DNA of 64,000 bases from CALXXL01 sp034926605 (GTDB lineage: Bacteria; Verrucomicrobiota; Lentisphaeria; Victivallales; Victivallaceae), in the NCBI GenBank assembly GCA_034926605.1, contig JAYFQV010000008.1, forward strand, positions 3,667 to 67,666, read 5' to 3'. The stretch's first letter is position 1. Every line of letters begins with the position of its first letter. Below are positions 52,759 to 60,632 of this stretch, one piece after another. A model generated the notes under the pieces. The model was not told the DNA's origin. It was given only the letters and a program-made list of their open reading frames with translations, and made no database searches. Both the position numbers and the translations under genes were made by a program.

Positions 52759-54342
52759 ATGAGACTGGTTAATAACCTGGCACGCGGCATCGTGCGTTAC
52801 CTGGCGCCGCGCGCCGGTCTGGAACTGATGCCGGAGGCCAACGATCGTAATTTGATCGGTTCGCCGATCGTTACGCGGCCGGAGGATGTCGAGCGTATTT
52901 TGCGGATTGCGGAAACCGGCGATACCCGTGAGCAATGCCTGCTCGCCCGGGAGATTTTCGAAAAAAACGAAAACGTGGCCCACGCTATCGAGACCCGACG
53001 CAACGCGGTGACCGGCTGCGAGTGGCGCATTGAGCCGGGGGATACCAGCGCCGAGGCCGGGATCGCGGCTCAGGAGTTGCTCGACCAGCTCAAGGCCGCC
53101 GGTGCCGGAGACCTTGACACTTTTCCCGAGTTGATCGATGATCTGACCGGCGCGCTGCTGCCGGGCTTCGCCCTCAGCGAGATATGTTGGGGGCCGGGTG
53201 GCGAAATTCAGGGGTTTCAGTCTATCGAGCAGCAGCATGTGACCTTTGTTAACTCGCTGCGGCCGCTGCTGGTTACTGTCGACACCCCGTCCGGTGTCGA
53301 GCTGATGCCGGACAAGTTTGTTTTCCACCGTTACCGTCGCCGCGGCCGCGATCCGGTGCGCGGCGGGCTGATCCGACCGTTGGCCTGGTTGCATTGTTTT
53401 GCTACATGCAACTTAAAATTCCTGCTCCAGTTCGTGGAGCAATACGGCACGCCGTTTTGGCTGGTTAAAGTTTCCGACGAAACTTGGGAAACCGAGCGGC
53501 TCAAGCTGATTAAGCTGGTTAAGGGCATCAGTGCCGGCGGCGGCGCGGTGGTCAAACAGTCCACCGAAATCACGCCGGTGCAGGCGGCGAATGTCAATGG
53601 CGACGCACATTTCAAACTTTTGGATTATCTCGAGCGGGCGATCACCAAGGTGGTGCTGGGGCAGACCGCCACCGCCGGCGACGGCGGCGGCTGGTCGAAT
53701 GACGGCGCCCAGTCCAAAGTACGCCAGGATATCCTGGAGGCTGACTGCCGCTGGCTCGAGGGCACCATTGCGCGCAAACTGATCGCACCGTGGACGCGAT
53801 TTAACTTTATCAATGTCCGGCCGCCTGAGTTCAAGATTTTGTGCGCGCCGCCCGAGGATGATGTCAAGAAAAACCAGGCGTTGCAGTCCAAGTTTGAGGC
53901 GGCGGGTATCGCAGTTCGCGGTGGCTTGCTGACGCCTACCATTGAGATCGAGGAAGAAACCCGCAAGATGCTGGGTTACCCGCCGCCGAGCGAGGCGGCA
54001 AAGACGGCCTGGGAGAAGGCCAACGGCGTGCGACTGCCGATTACTCTGCAGTCGGGTGGCCAGCAGAACGCGCTCGGAAGCGGCCTGCCGATGGGCGCGG
54101 AGACCGCTCCGGCGGTTCCGGCCGCCGCGATCGATCCGGCGGCGCTGCGGGCGTTTGACGCTTTCGCGTCGCCGCTGCTCGACGAGATCGAGGATTTGCT
54201 CAAGTCCGGCGATGAGGAGGCGGCGCTGCGGCTGCTGATTGAGCGGGTGCCGGGCCTCCAGGGCCGGGCCAACGCCGAGGCGCTGGCCGATTACCTCAAA
54301 AAACAGATCGACAAGGCGGCTGAAAATGGCCGACGAGTTTGA
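52759..54342 (+). CDS. Portal protein (Mu gp29, DUF935)
   Basis: A 527-residue portal with the DUF935 pattern: an early ARGIVRYLAPR, ETRRNAVTGCEWRIEPGD near 78, IDDLTGALLPGFALSEI near 130 and the central WLVKVSDETWETERLKLI. It ends GRANAEALADYLKKQI. Twelve copies form the vertex through which DNA enters. GGAGG precedes the ATG. The last 17 nt overlap the head-morphogenesis gene. Confidence 0.93.
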   Translation: MRLVNNLARGIVRYLAPRAGLELMPEANDRNLIGSPIVTRPEDVERILRIAETGDTREQCLLAREIFEKNENVAHAIETRRNAVTGCEWRIEPGDTSAEAGIAAQELLDQLKAAGAGDLDTFPELIDDLTGALLPGFALSEICWGPGGEIQGFQSIEQQHVTFVNSLRPLLVTVDTPSGVELMPDKFVFHRYRRRGRDPVRGGLIRPLAWLHCFATCNLKFLLQFVEQYGTPFWLVKVSDETWETERLKLIKLVKGISAGGGAVVKQSTEITPVQAANVNGDAHFKLLDYLERAITKVVLGQTATAGDGGGWSNDGAQSKVRQDILEADCRWLEGTIARKLIAPWTRFNFINVRPPEFKILCAPPEDDVKKNQALQSKFEAAGIAVRGGLLTPTIEIEEETRKMLGYPPPSEAAKTAWEKANGVRLPITLQSGGQQNALGSGLPMGAETAPAVPAAAIDPAALRAFDAFASPLLDEIEDLLKSGDEEAALRLLIERVPGLQGRANAEALADYLKKQIDKAAENGRRV

Positions 54343-55645
54343 TCCCAAAGCCGACTATCAGGCCGGCAAAATAAACGTCCTCACCAAAAAGGCCGCCGCC
54401 CAACTGGCCGCCAGCCCGGACTTCGACGCCCGGGCCAAGGCGCACTGCTTCTTTTCCGCCAAAGTGGCGGAGGCGCGGATATTGACCAGGTTAAGGTCGA
54501 TCACCGATGCCTATGTGACCGGCAAGGCCGACCGCTCCACCGCCATCGCCGACCTGCAGGATTTTCTGCGCGGCGACGGCTATCAGACCGGCGAAGGCGT
54601 CAAGCCGCCGCCCGGACTCAGTGAAGAGGACTGGAAGCGGGCGCGCAAGCTGTCCAACCTTGCGTCAACCAGCCGGCTCGGCCTAATTTTGGACACCAAC
54701 CGCCGCGAGGCGGAGGCGGTGCGCCGGTATTCGGACATGCGCAAGAGCGGCGCGCCGTATCTGCGCTACGTTGAGAGCTATAAACGCGACAAGCGGCCGT
54801 CTCACCGTGCGCTGGTGGGTATGGTGCTGCCGGCGGATCACCCGTTCTGGCAGCATTTTCCGCGCGATTACAACTGCGGTTGCAGTTACGAGGAGGTGTG
54901 GCCGGACGAGCTGGCCGATAGTGGCGGCGCCGGAGAGGCGACGCGGGACGACGCGGGAAACTGGCGGTTTACCCGCGGCGGCCAGACGATTACCGATCCG
55001 GCCAACCCGTCCGGATTCGATTTTGACGTCTCCGGCGCGTTTGCGGACTGCGACATGTCGCGGATCGACGACCCGGCTATGCGCCGGGATGTCTACCGCG
55101 ATCTCGCGGATTACTGCGCAAAAAATAACGCGCAGACCACGCTGATAAGCAAGGCCGATCCCGCCGGCAACGGTGTGCGCCAGCCCGAAAATCTCGACCA
55201 GATACACCAGGCGCTCGCCTCGGTCAAGGCCGAATACGACCGCGCCAAGGCGGCGGGCGGGCAGCCAAAGTACCCGGCGATTGATATCTCGTTGGGTGAG
55301 GTGCTGCCCGGCCATGCCGCGCAGCTCGGCATTCCGGCCAAGGAGATGCAACTGCGTTACGTCAGCCCGGGCGGTGCCAAGTACGGCCCGGAACACTGGG
55401 ACAACCACCACGCGGACACGCTTGAGCCTGAACGCGCCCAGGAACTTTTTTTTCGGACAGTGTGGCGGGAGAATGCCAAGGCTGAACTCCAAATCGAGGG
55501 GAAAAGTAAGCGGCTGGTTTTCCGGGAGCCCGGAGCCGGGCGGGCGGTAACGGTTTTTAAGATGGTCGGCGGTCAATGGGTTTTTAACGTGATCGATACT
55601 TGGGAATTATCCGACCTCTACGTGGCTGCAAAGATAAAAAAATAA
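54326..55645 (+). CDS. MuF-type head protein with a C-terminal extra domain
   Basis: A 439-residue minor head protein (Mu gp30/F, SPP1 gp7 family). The MuF signature HRALVGMVLPADHPFWQHFPRDYNCGCSY (key HP-FW-NCGC) lies near residues 160-190. From about residue 275 a separate domain follows, with WDNHHADT and a beta-rich end (LVFREPGAGRAVTVFKMVGG). It looks like the nuclease/toxin-like tails fused to many MuF proteins. MuF carries such cargo into the virion. Nuclease activity is only a guess. It starts inside the portal gene. Confidence 0.85.
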   Translation: MADEFDPKADYQAGKINVLTKKAAAQLAASPDFDARAKAHCFFSAKVAEARILTRLRSITDAYVTGKADRSTAIADLQDFLRGDGYQTGEGVKPPPGLSEEDWKRARKLSNLASTSRLGLILDTNRREAEAVRRYSDMRKSGAPYLRYVESYKRDKRPSHRALVGMVLPADHPFWQHFPRDYNCGCSYEEVWPDELADSGGAGEATRDDAGNWRFTRGGQTITDPANPSGFDFDVSGAFADCDMSRIDDPAMRRDVYRDLADYCAKNNAQTTLISKADPAGNGVRQPENLDQIHQALASVKAEYDRAKAAGGQPKYPAIDISLGEVLPGHAAQLGIPAKEMQLRYVSPGGAKYGPEHWDNHHADTLEPERAQELFFRTVWRENAKAELQIEGKSKRLVFREPGAGRAVTVFKMVGGQWVFNVIDTWELSDLYVAAKIKK

Positions 55646-55719
55646 CAGTCCTGTTCGGCGACTCGAACGCCTTCCGCCTTGCGGCATGGCTTCCCTTTAC
55701 CAACAACTTAGGACTGTTA
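55643..55719. repeat. 10-bp inverted repeat flanking a 57-nt spacer
   Basis: TAACAGTCCT (55643-55652, beginning with the stop codon) and AGGACTGTTA (55710-55719) are perfectly complementary. Between them are smaller GC-rich arms. This gap of about 130 nt between the head gene and the protease gene is the longest in the late operon. It may be a processing or regulatory structure. Confidence 0.5.
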
Positions 55720-55776
55720 TCTATCAATCAAAATACCGCACTCGCGGCGGTTTGTCAAGAGGTTTTAACGAAAAAA

Positions 55777-56874
55777 ATGCCAGAAAATCACGACTATCAG
55801 ATTTATGACGGCCTGGCGCTCGGCGCGGAGGCCGCGCTGGAAAGCGTCGACGGCGTGCCGCGGGCGTGGCGGCTGCTGCGGGTTGGCGCGAATGCGCTGG
55901 AGATATCCGGCAAGAAACTGACGCTGACGTTGAGCGCGGAAAATATCGCCCAAATCGTAGACCGCTATAAGGCGCGGGGCGAAAAAATCCCGCTGGACAG
56001 CCGCCACACGCTGTACCTGGCGGCCGAGAAGTTCAGCGTGGACGAGGCGGCGGTGGCCAAGCTGCTGCCCCACGGCACCGCCACGCTGGGTTATGCCGAC
56101 CTGGAGGCGCGCGCCGATGGCCTGTGGGTGGCCAATGCGGAATTCATCCCGCTGGCGGCCGAGATCGTCAAGGCCGGGATTTTTAAGTATTTCTCGCCCG
56201 TCGTCCGCGGGCTGAATGACGGCAATCTGCGCGTCACCTCGGTGGCGCTCGACAACGTGCCGGCGCTCAATAAACTGGAGGCGATCGCGGCGAGTGCCGA
56301 GCGTCTCGTTAACCCTAAACAGGAGGTCAAGATGACCAAAGTGGAAGAGGCGCTTGCAAAGCTCCTCGGAAAAAAAGACGCGCTCGCCCTCGGCGGCGAG
56401 ACCGATGACGCCGCGCTGGCGGCCGAGATCAACGCGAAAGGCGCCGATCTGCAGGGTAAGACCGAGCTGATCGCCGTGCTCAAGGAGGTGCTTCAGCTGC
56501 CGGACACGATGCTGCCGGCCGATCTGCGCACCAAACTCCAGACGCTGGTGGACACCGCCGCCAGCGCCCCGCAGCTGGCGGCCAAGGCCGAGACTGCGGC
56601 GTTGTCCGCCGAACGCACCCGCGGCCTTGCCGAGGGAAAACTCACCAACGCGATGCTCGAAACTGAGCCGTGGAAATCGTTCACGTCCGCCGCGATGTCG
56701 GCATATCTTTCCACCGCCCCCGTTGTGGTGCCGGTAGGTTCCGGCGGCGCCGCGGAAGCGCAGAAGCGCGACAATGCGGTCGCGCTTTCGGCGGAAGCAT
56801 CCAAAATTTTTGACGTACTCGGTCTTACCGGCGACGTCCGTAAAAAGGCCGAGGAGGGCCTGAAGAATGGCTAG
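55777..56874 (+). CDS. Head maturation protease with fused scaffold (Mu I-like)
   Basis: A 365-residue protein. Residues 1-185 resemble the Mu I protease (IPLDSRHTLYLAAEKFSVDEA; LEARADGLWVANAEFIPLA; YFSPVVRGL). Residues 186-365 form a helical Ala/Glu-rich scaffold. As in Mu gene I, the scaffold is also encoded from an internal start in the same frame (56332). The protease trims head proteins during capsid maturation. Its ribosome site AAGAGG lies 13 nt upstream, weaker than that of the internal start. Confidence 0.85.
   Translation: MPENHDYQIYDGLALGAEAALESVDGVPRAWRLLRVGANALEISGKKLTLTLSAENIAQIVDRYKARGEKIPLDSRHTLYLAAEKFSVDEAAVAKLLPHGTATLGYADLEARADGLWVANAEFIPLAAEIVKAGIFKYFSPVVRGLNDGNLRVTSVALDNVPALNKLEAIAASAERLVNPKQEVKMTKVEEALAKLLGKKDALALGGETDDAALAAEINAKGADLQGKTELIAVLKEVLQLPDTMLPADLRTKLQTLVDTAASAPQLAAKAETAALSAERTRGLAEGKLTNAMLETEPWKSFTSAAMSAYLSTAPVVVPVGSGGAAEAQKRDNAVALSAEASKIFDVLGLTGDVRKKAEEGLKNG
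56332..56874 (+). CDS. Internal in-frame scaffold protein (Mu Z-like)
   Basis: The ATG at 56332 is preceded by CAGGAGGTCAAG, one of the best ribosome sites in the late operon, and lies in frame with the protease gene. It would give a 180-residue helical scaffold (MTKVEEALAKLLGKKDALAL at its start). Mu makes its scaffold Z the same way. The scaffold helps assemble the procapsid and is then removed. Confidence 0.75.
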   Translation: MTKVEEALAKLLGKKDALALGGETDDAALAAEINAKGADLQGKTELIAVLKEVLQLPDTMLPADLRTKLQTLVDTAASAPQLAAKAETAALSAERTRGLAEGKLTNAMLETEPWKSFTSAAMSAYLSTAPVVVPVGSGGAAEAQKRDNAVALSAEASKIFDVLGLTGDVRKKAEEGLKNG

Positions 56875-57253
56875 TCTAACCGCACCCCGCAATACTCCGG
56901 CGCTTGCCGGTTCCCGCGTCCGCGAACTCACCGCGGGCGAAACCATCTATGCCGGCGGCATCGTATCTGTCAAGGCCGCGGACGGCCTGGTCTACCAGGC
57001 TACCGACGCGGAAGGCTACAGTATCCTTGGCCGCGCCGGGAATACCGTCGATTCCGGTGGTGTCGTGGTCGTCGAGCGCGGCATTTTCCTGCTCGATAAC
57101 GATGTCACTTCCGGCGCCACTATCACCGCGCAGCACATCGGCTCCGGCTGCTGGGTCAAGGATGACCATACCGTCACCGTCGCCAGCGGCACCCTGCTGC
57201 TGGGTACCGTCTGGGATGTCAATGACGACGGCGTGTTCGTCGAGATCAACTAA
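56867..57253 (+). CDS. Capsid decoration-like protein
   Basis: A 128-residue, glycine- and valine-rich beta protein (AGETIYAGGIVSVKAADGLVY, then VVVVERGIFLLDND) of the DUF2190 type found before capsid genes. Such proteins cement or decorate heads. It overlaps the protease stop by 8 nt and precedes the capsid gene by 13 nt. Confidence 0.7.
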   Translation: MASLTAPRNTPALAGSRVRELTAGETIYAGGIVSVKAADGLVYQATDAEGYSILGRAGNTVDSGGVVVVERGIFLLDNDVTSGATITAQHIGSGCWVKDDHTVTVASGTLLLGTVWDVNDDGVFVEIN

Positions 57254-57265
57254 GAGAGGCTAAAA

Positions 57266-58165
57266 ATGGAAATCAATCGTGCAACGCTGAATGCGTTCTT
57301 TGTTGGGATGCGCGCCCTGTTTGACGAGGCCGCCGCCGGCGCGAGTACCGACTATCTCAAGTTCACCACCGAGATCTCGTCCTCCACTGCGATCGAGATT
57401 TTCCGATTCCTCCAGCGTTTTGGCGGAATGCGGGAATGGGTCGGCGAGCGCGTGATCAACAACTTCGCCTCGGGTAAGCTCGATGTCGTCAATCGCGATT
57501 TTGAGGATACCGTGGCGGTCGCCCGAAACGATTATGAGGATGACCTCCTCGCTCAGTACGCCGCCGCGATTCGGACTATGGGTCAGGGCTCCAAGGAGCT
57601 TTGGCGTGATCTGGCGGTGGAGGCGCTGGTCAATGGCGCCGCCGCGGTGTGGCTTGACGGCTTGAACTTCTTTTCCACCGCTCGTAAGTACGGAAAAAAC
57701 ACTATCAACAACAAGGGCACTGCCGCGCTGTCGGCCGCGGCCTATAAGTCCGCCCGGGCCACGATGTTCAAGTATAAGGACGCCACCGGCAAGAACGGTA
57801 AGGTTCGGCCGACGCTGTTGCTGGTGGGGCCGGATAATGAGGATGTCGCGTTCGGCGTGCTCCAAAATGAGCTTACCCTCAATATTGCCAACGGCACCAC
57901 CGCAACCGCCGCCAAAAACCCGTGGGCCGGCAAAAGCGAGTACCTTGTGCTGCCGGAACTCGGGAGCGAATGGTTTCTGCTTGACAACACCCGCCCGACC
58001 AAGCCGATCATTGTGCAAAAGCGCCGGGAGCCCGTGCTGGTCGCCAAAGACCAGCCCACCGACGACAATGTTTTCTTCAAAAAAGAATACATCTACGGCT
58101 GCGACGGGCGCGGCGCCGCGTTTTTGTCGCTGCCTCATCTGATCTATGGCAGTTTTCCGGCGTAG
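57266..58165 (+). CDS. Major capsid protein (Mu gpT-like)
   Basis: A 299-residue Mu-type major head protein: MEINRATLNAFFVGMRALFD at the start, GMREWVGERVINNFASGKLDVVNRDFEDTVAV (core REWVGERVINN) near 55, and a late DDNVFFKKEYIYGCDGRGAA (core FKKEYIYGCDGRG). gpT forms the icosahedral shell. Strong context: scaffold and decoration genes before it, head-tail genes after. Confidence 0.93.
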   Translation: MEINRATLNAFFVGMRALFDEAAAGASTDYLKFTTEISSSTAIEIFRFLQRFGGMREWVGERVINNFASGKLDVVNRDFEDTVAVARNDYEDDLLAQYAAAIRTMGQGSKELWRDLAVEALVNGAAAVWLDGLNFFSTARKYGKNTINNKGTAALSAAAYKSARATMFKYKDATGKNGKVRPTLLLVGPDNEDVAFGVLQNELTLNIANGTTATAAKNPWAGKSEYLVLPELGSEWFLLDNTRPTKPIIVQKRREPVLVAKDQPTDDNVFFKKEYIYGCDGRGAAFLSLPHLIYGSFPA

Positions 58166-58172
58166 GTGAGCG

Positions 58173-58589
58173 ATGGCGCAGGTATACGCTACGATTGATG
58201 AGCTGCGCGGCCGGATCGGAAAGGAGATATACGAGCAGCTCTATGGCTCTGCGTCCGATGCCGGAGAAGCGGCGGCGGCTGATCTTGAGGCCGCCGCCGG
58301 CGAAGTGGATGCGTATCTCGGGCGGCGCTATGTGGTGCCGGTGGTAACCGTCCGCGCCGGTCTTGCCAAAGACCTGGCGTTGACGCTGGCGGAGGAGCGC
58401 GCCTGGGCGCGTGCCTCCGACAACGAGCTTCCCGCGTCCGTTACCCGTCGCGTCGATCACGCCCGGGACATGCTTGGCAAGTTCGCTGCCGGTACTCTCA
58501 GGCTGTACGGCGAGGCCGAACAGTCCGGCGTGGTTGCCATTGCCGGCGACCCGCCGTTGATGACCCGCGAGGGCCTCAAGGGGTACTGA
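58173..58589 (+). CDS. Head-tail connector (Mu gp36, DUF1320)
   Basis: A 138-residue helical protein beginning AQVYATIDELRGRIGKEIYE, with a conserved EVDAYLGRRYVVPV. This is the gp36 signature. It sits directly after the capsid gene, as in Mu, and likely joins the head to the tail. Confidence 0.85.
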   Translation: MAQVYATIDELRGRIGKEIYEQLYGSASDAGEAAAADLEAAAGEVDAYLGRRYVVPVVTVRAGLAKDLALTLAEERAWARASDNELPASVTRRVDHARDMLGKFAAGTLRLYGEAEQSGVVAIAGDPPLMTREGLKGY

Positions 58590-58590
58590 C

Positions 58591-59118
58591 ATGGACACCC
58601 CCGAGGCGCTCGAAAAGCTGATCGCCTCGCTCGACAATCGCGCCGCGTTCGTCGCCCAATGGGCGGCGCGCTCGGCTACGGTGGTCAGAGCCAGAGCCCG
58701 GGCCAAACACCCGGGCTCTGAACTTTGGGGCGGTACGATTCCCGGCGCGGTGGTGGTCAACCACTCCGGCGAGCAGGCCGAGGTGGGGATGGATATGGCC
58801 AGCAAGGGCGGCCAGATCGCCGCGCACAAGGAGCATGGCGGCACTATCCGTGCCCGCCGCGGCAAATATCTCGCCATACCGCTGATCGCCGCCGCCGCCG
58901 GCAAATCCCCGCGGACGTTTTTCGACATGCGGGATACGGTTTTCCGCAAGACCCGCCGCGGCGGGGTGCTCGGCTGGATGGACGGCGAGCAGTTCCGGGC
59001 GGTATTCGCGCTGGTGCCATCCGTCGACCAAAAGGCCGAGCCGTGGTGGCCGGCCGATGATGAGTTTGCCGCCCTTGGTGAGCGGATTGCTAAAACCTTT
59101 TTTACCGGAGGTGCGTAA
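58591..59118 (+). CDS. Virion morphogenesis protein (gpG/HK97 gp10-like)
   Basis: A 175-residue protein with a helical N-terminus and a core of VVNHSGEQAEVGMD and AHKEHGGTIRARRGKYLAIPL. The core fits head-tail joining proteins of the gp10/Mu G type. It starts 1 nt after the previous stop and overlaps the next start by one base. Assignment by context and pattern. Confidence 0.65.
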   Translation: MDTPEALEKLIASLDNRAAFVAQWAARSATVVRARARAKHPGSELWGGTIPGAVVVNHSGEQAEVGMDMASKGGQIAAHKEHGGTIRARRGKYLAIPLIAAAAGKSPRTFFDMRDTVFRKTRRGGVLGWMDGEQFRAVFALVPSVDQKAEPWWPADDEFAALGERIAKTFFTGGA

Positions 59119-59579
59119 TGTCGCGCTTTATCGAGCTGGAGGAGGTGGCGGCGGAAATCAAAAGCCGGCTCACCCGGACCGGCGCTTTTGACGCGGTCGA
59201 ATACGCCGCGGCCGACTCATTCGAACAGGTGGCGGAAAAAGTCAAAGTCATGCTGGCACAGAAAAAAGCGGTCATTTTGATCGGCCGGATGGAGTACCAG
59301 AAATCCTGTTTAGTCCGCAAGTACACGATCGGCGTGGTGGTCTCCGCCCCGTTCCGGGCGACGATCGAAACCAAGGCCGACGCGGTATGGGCGTGCGCCT
59401 ACGCGGCCGCCCGGCAGTTCATGCCGGTTTTCTCCAAAACCGCCGCGCCGGTCATGCCGGAGTGGCGAACCATTGGCTTTGAGTTGCAAAACTGGGCGCC
59501 GATCAATCTCGACGCGAAAAATTCAAGTATAATTCTAGAGATCGAGGCGGTCGAAAAGGCGGCCTACGACAAGGAGTAA
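59118..59579 (+). CDS. Probable tail terminator (DUF1834-like)
   Basis: A 153-residue protein starting MSRFIELEEVAAEIKSRLTR, with alternating helices and strands and a final SSIILEIEAVEKAAYD. It fits the Mu gp37/tail-terminator place between connector and tube genes. No catalytic motif. Confidence 0.6.
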   Translation: MSRFIELEEVAAEIKSRLTRTGAFDAVEYAAADSFEQVAEKVKVMLAQKKAVILIGRMEYQKSCLVRKYTIGVVVSAPFRATIETKADAVWACAYAAARQFMPVFSKTAAPVMPEWRTIGFELQNWAPINLDAKNSSIILEIEAVEKAAYDKE

Positions 59580-59582
59580 GAT

Positions 59583-59966
59583 ATGGCAGACGATGTAGTC
59601 GTAAACGGCGCGGCGGTGCTCGCGTTCGGCACGGCCAGCGCCTCGATTGGCGTCTATGAGTCGGTGACCGACGCCGAGGAGGCGGAAAAGAAAGTAGTCA
59701 CCAACCACCTGGGCCAGACGATCACGGTGATCCACTACGATCACCGCCGGAAGGTCTCCGGCGAGCTTACGCCGCTGGCGGCCGCGTCCGGAGCTTTCCC
59801 GGTGGATTCCGGCATGATTATCGGCCAGAAGCTGGCCCTGCCCACCATGCAGGGCCAGACGGTCGAGATCATCATCGACGCCGCCAGCAAGAAATACGCG
59901 AAAGGCGATATACTGACATGGTCGGTCGAGGGGTACTACTACCCCGCGATCAGCGTAACCCCCTAA
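59583..59966 (+). CDS. Probable tail tube protein
   Basis: A 127-residue beta-rich protein: VNGAAVLAFGTASASIGVYE; VSGELTPLAAASGAFP; GDILTWSVEGYYYPAISV. Size, fold pattern and place (before the tail chaperones) fit a small siphovirus tail tube subunit. No contractile sheath gene precedes it, so the tail is probably non-contractile. Confidence 0.6.
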   Translation: MADDVVVNGAAVLAFGTASASIGVYESVTDAEEAEKKVVTNHLGQTITVIHYDHRRKVSGELTPLAAASGAFPVDSGMIIGQKLALPTMQGQTVEIIIDAASKKYAKGDILTWSVEGYYYPAISVTP

Positions 59967-59985
59967 GAAAAGGAGACAGGGTAAA

Positions 59986-60438
59986 ATGGCAACGATTCCC
60001 CAGGTTCCGGACGCGATCAAGGATCAGATGGCCACTGTTGAGGCGGCGCGCAGCCGTCAGGCGGTGGGCGCCGAGGCGGCAAGCGATTACGAGATGATCG
60101 ACGGGATTAAGTTTTTTAAGCCGACCTTCGCCCACACGTGGTTTGTCCAGCGTGTCGCGGCGATGCCGGTCAGTGATCCGTCCCTCTCCGACTTCGGTGT
60201 AATCGTTACCGCTTCGCTGCTGATGGATTCTGTCGCCGTTCGTAACGAGGTGATACCGCTGGCAGATGACCGCCAAAAACTGGCAACCTGGGCTTATGGC
60301 ATGCTGATCCAGTTCAGCGTGGAGTTGGATACCGTCAACACGGTTTTGACGGGCATCGCCGCACCGCTTTTAAAAAAAACGGTCAACATGACCGTCAAAA
60401 AGCAGGCGCGCTCGAGCCGTGCTGGTGGGCAAAGCTAG
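59986..60438 (+). CDS. Tail assembly chaperone, short form
   Basis: A 150-residue protein before the tape measure gene, ending KKQARSSRAGGQS at TAG 60438. Its position and the -1 slippery run near its end match the G product of the lambda-like G/GT pair. It helps load the tape measure protein. The body has no separate motif. Confidence 0.75.
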   Translation: MATIPQVPDAIKDQMATVEAARSRQAVGAEAASDYEMIDGIKFFKPTFAHTWFVQRVAAMPVSDPSLSDFGVIVTASLLMDSVAVRNEVIPLADDRQKLATWAYGMLIQFSVELDTVNTVLTGIAAPLLKKTVNMTVKKQARSSRAGGQS

Positions 60439-60632
60439 TCAACGCGATCGCGATCAACTACCATTGGAGCGAGGCGGAGATTTTTTCGCTGCCGGTGACC
60501 CGGCTGTTTGAGTATTATAACGAAATCGCCATATACAACGGCAAGAACGTCGTGCGTCAGCTCGAGCCCCTCCCGGAGGAGCTCGAGCTGCAACGTATGA
60601 TGCAGGAGTGGATAGATGGCCAAAGAGCTTAA
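59986..60632 (+). CDS. Tail assembly chaperone, -1 frameshift form
   Basis: Slipping back one base at the TTTAAAAAAAA run (60369-60379) continues the reading past the short form's stop to TAA 60630-60632, adding about 85 residues. The extension reads CWWAKLVNAIAINYHW and then SLPVTRLFEYYNEIA, a conserved-looking tail chaperone end with no start codon of its own. It is thus only reachable by frameshift. It overlaps the tape measure start by 17 nt. Confidence 0.75.
60369..60378 (+). promoter_or_regulatory. Programmed -1 ribosomal frameshift site
   Basis: In the zero frame the sequence reads T TTA AAA followed by A AAA AAA. Both are ideal X-XXY-YYZ slippery heptamers (60369-60375 and 60372-60378). 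The -1 frame is open from here for 84 codons. Confidence 0.7.

Noticed and set aside
40157..55672. Similar 17-mers of the form CTGTTyGGCGACTCrAA near 40164 and 55651
   Set aside because: Only two copies with mismatches; one lies within coding sequence, and such a match is expected by chance in 64 kb.
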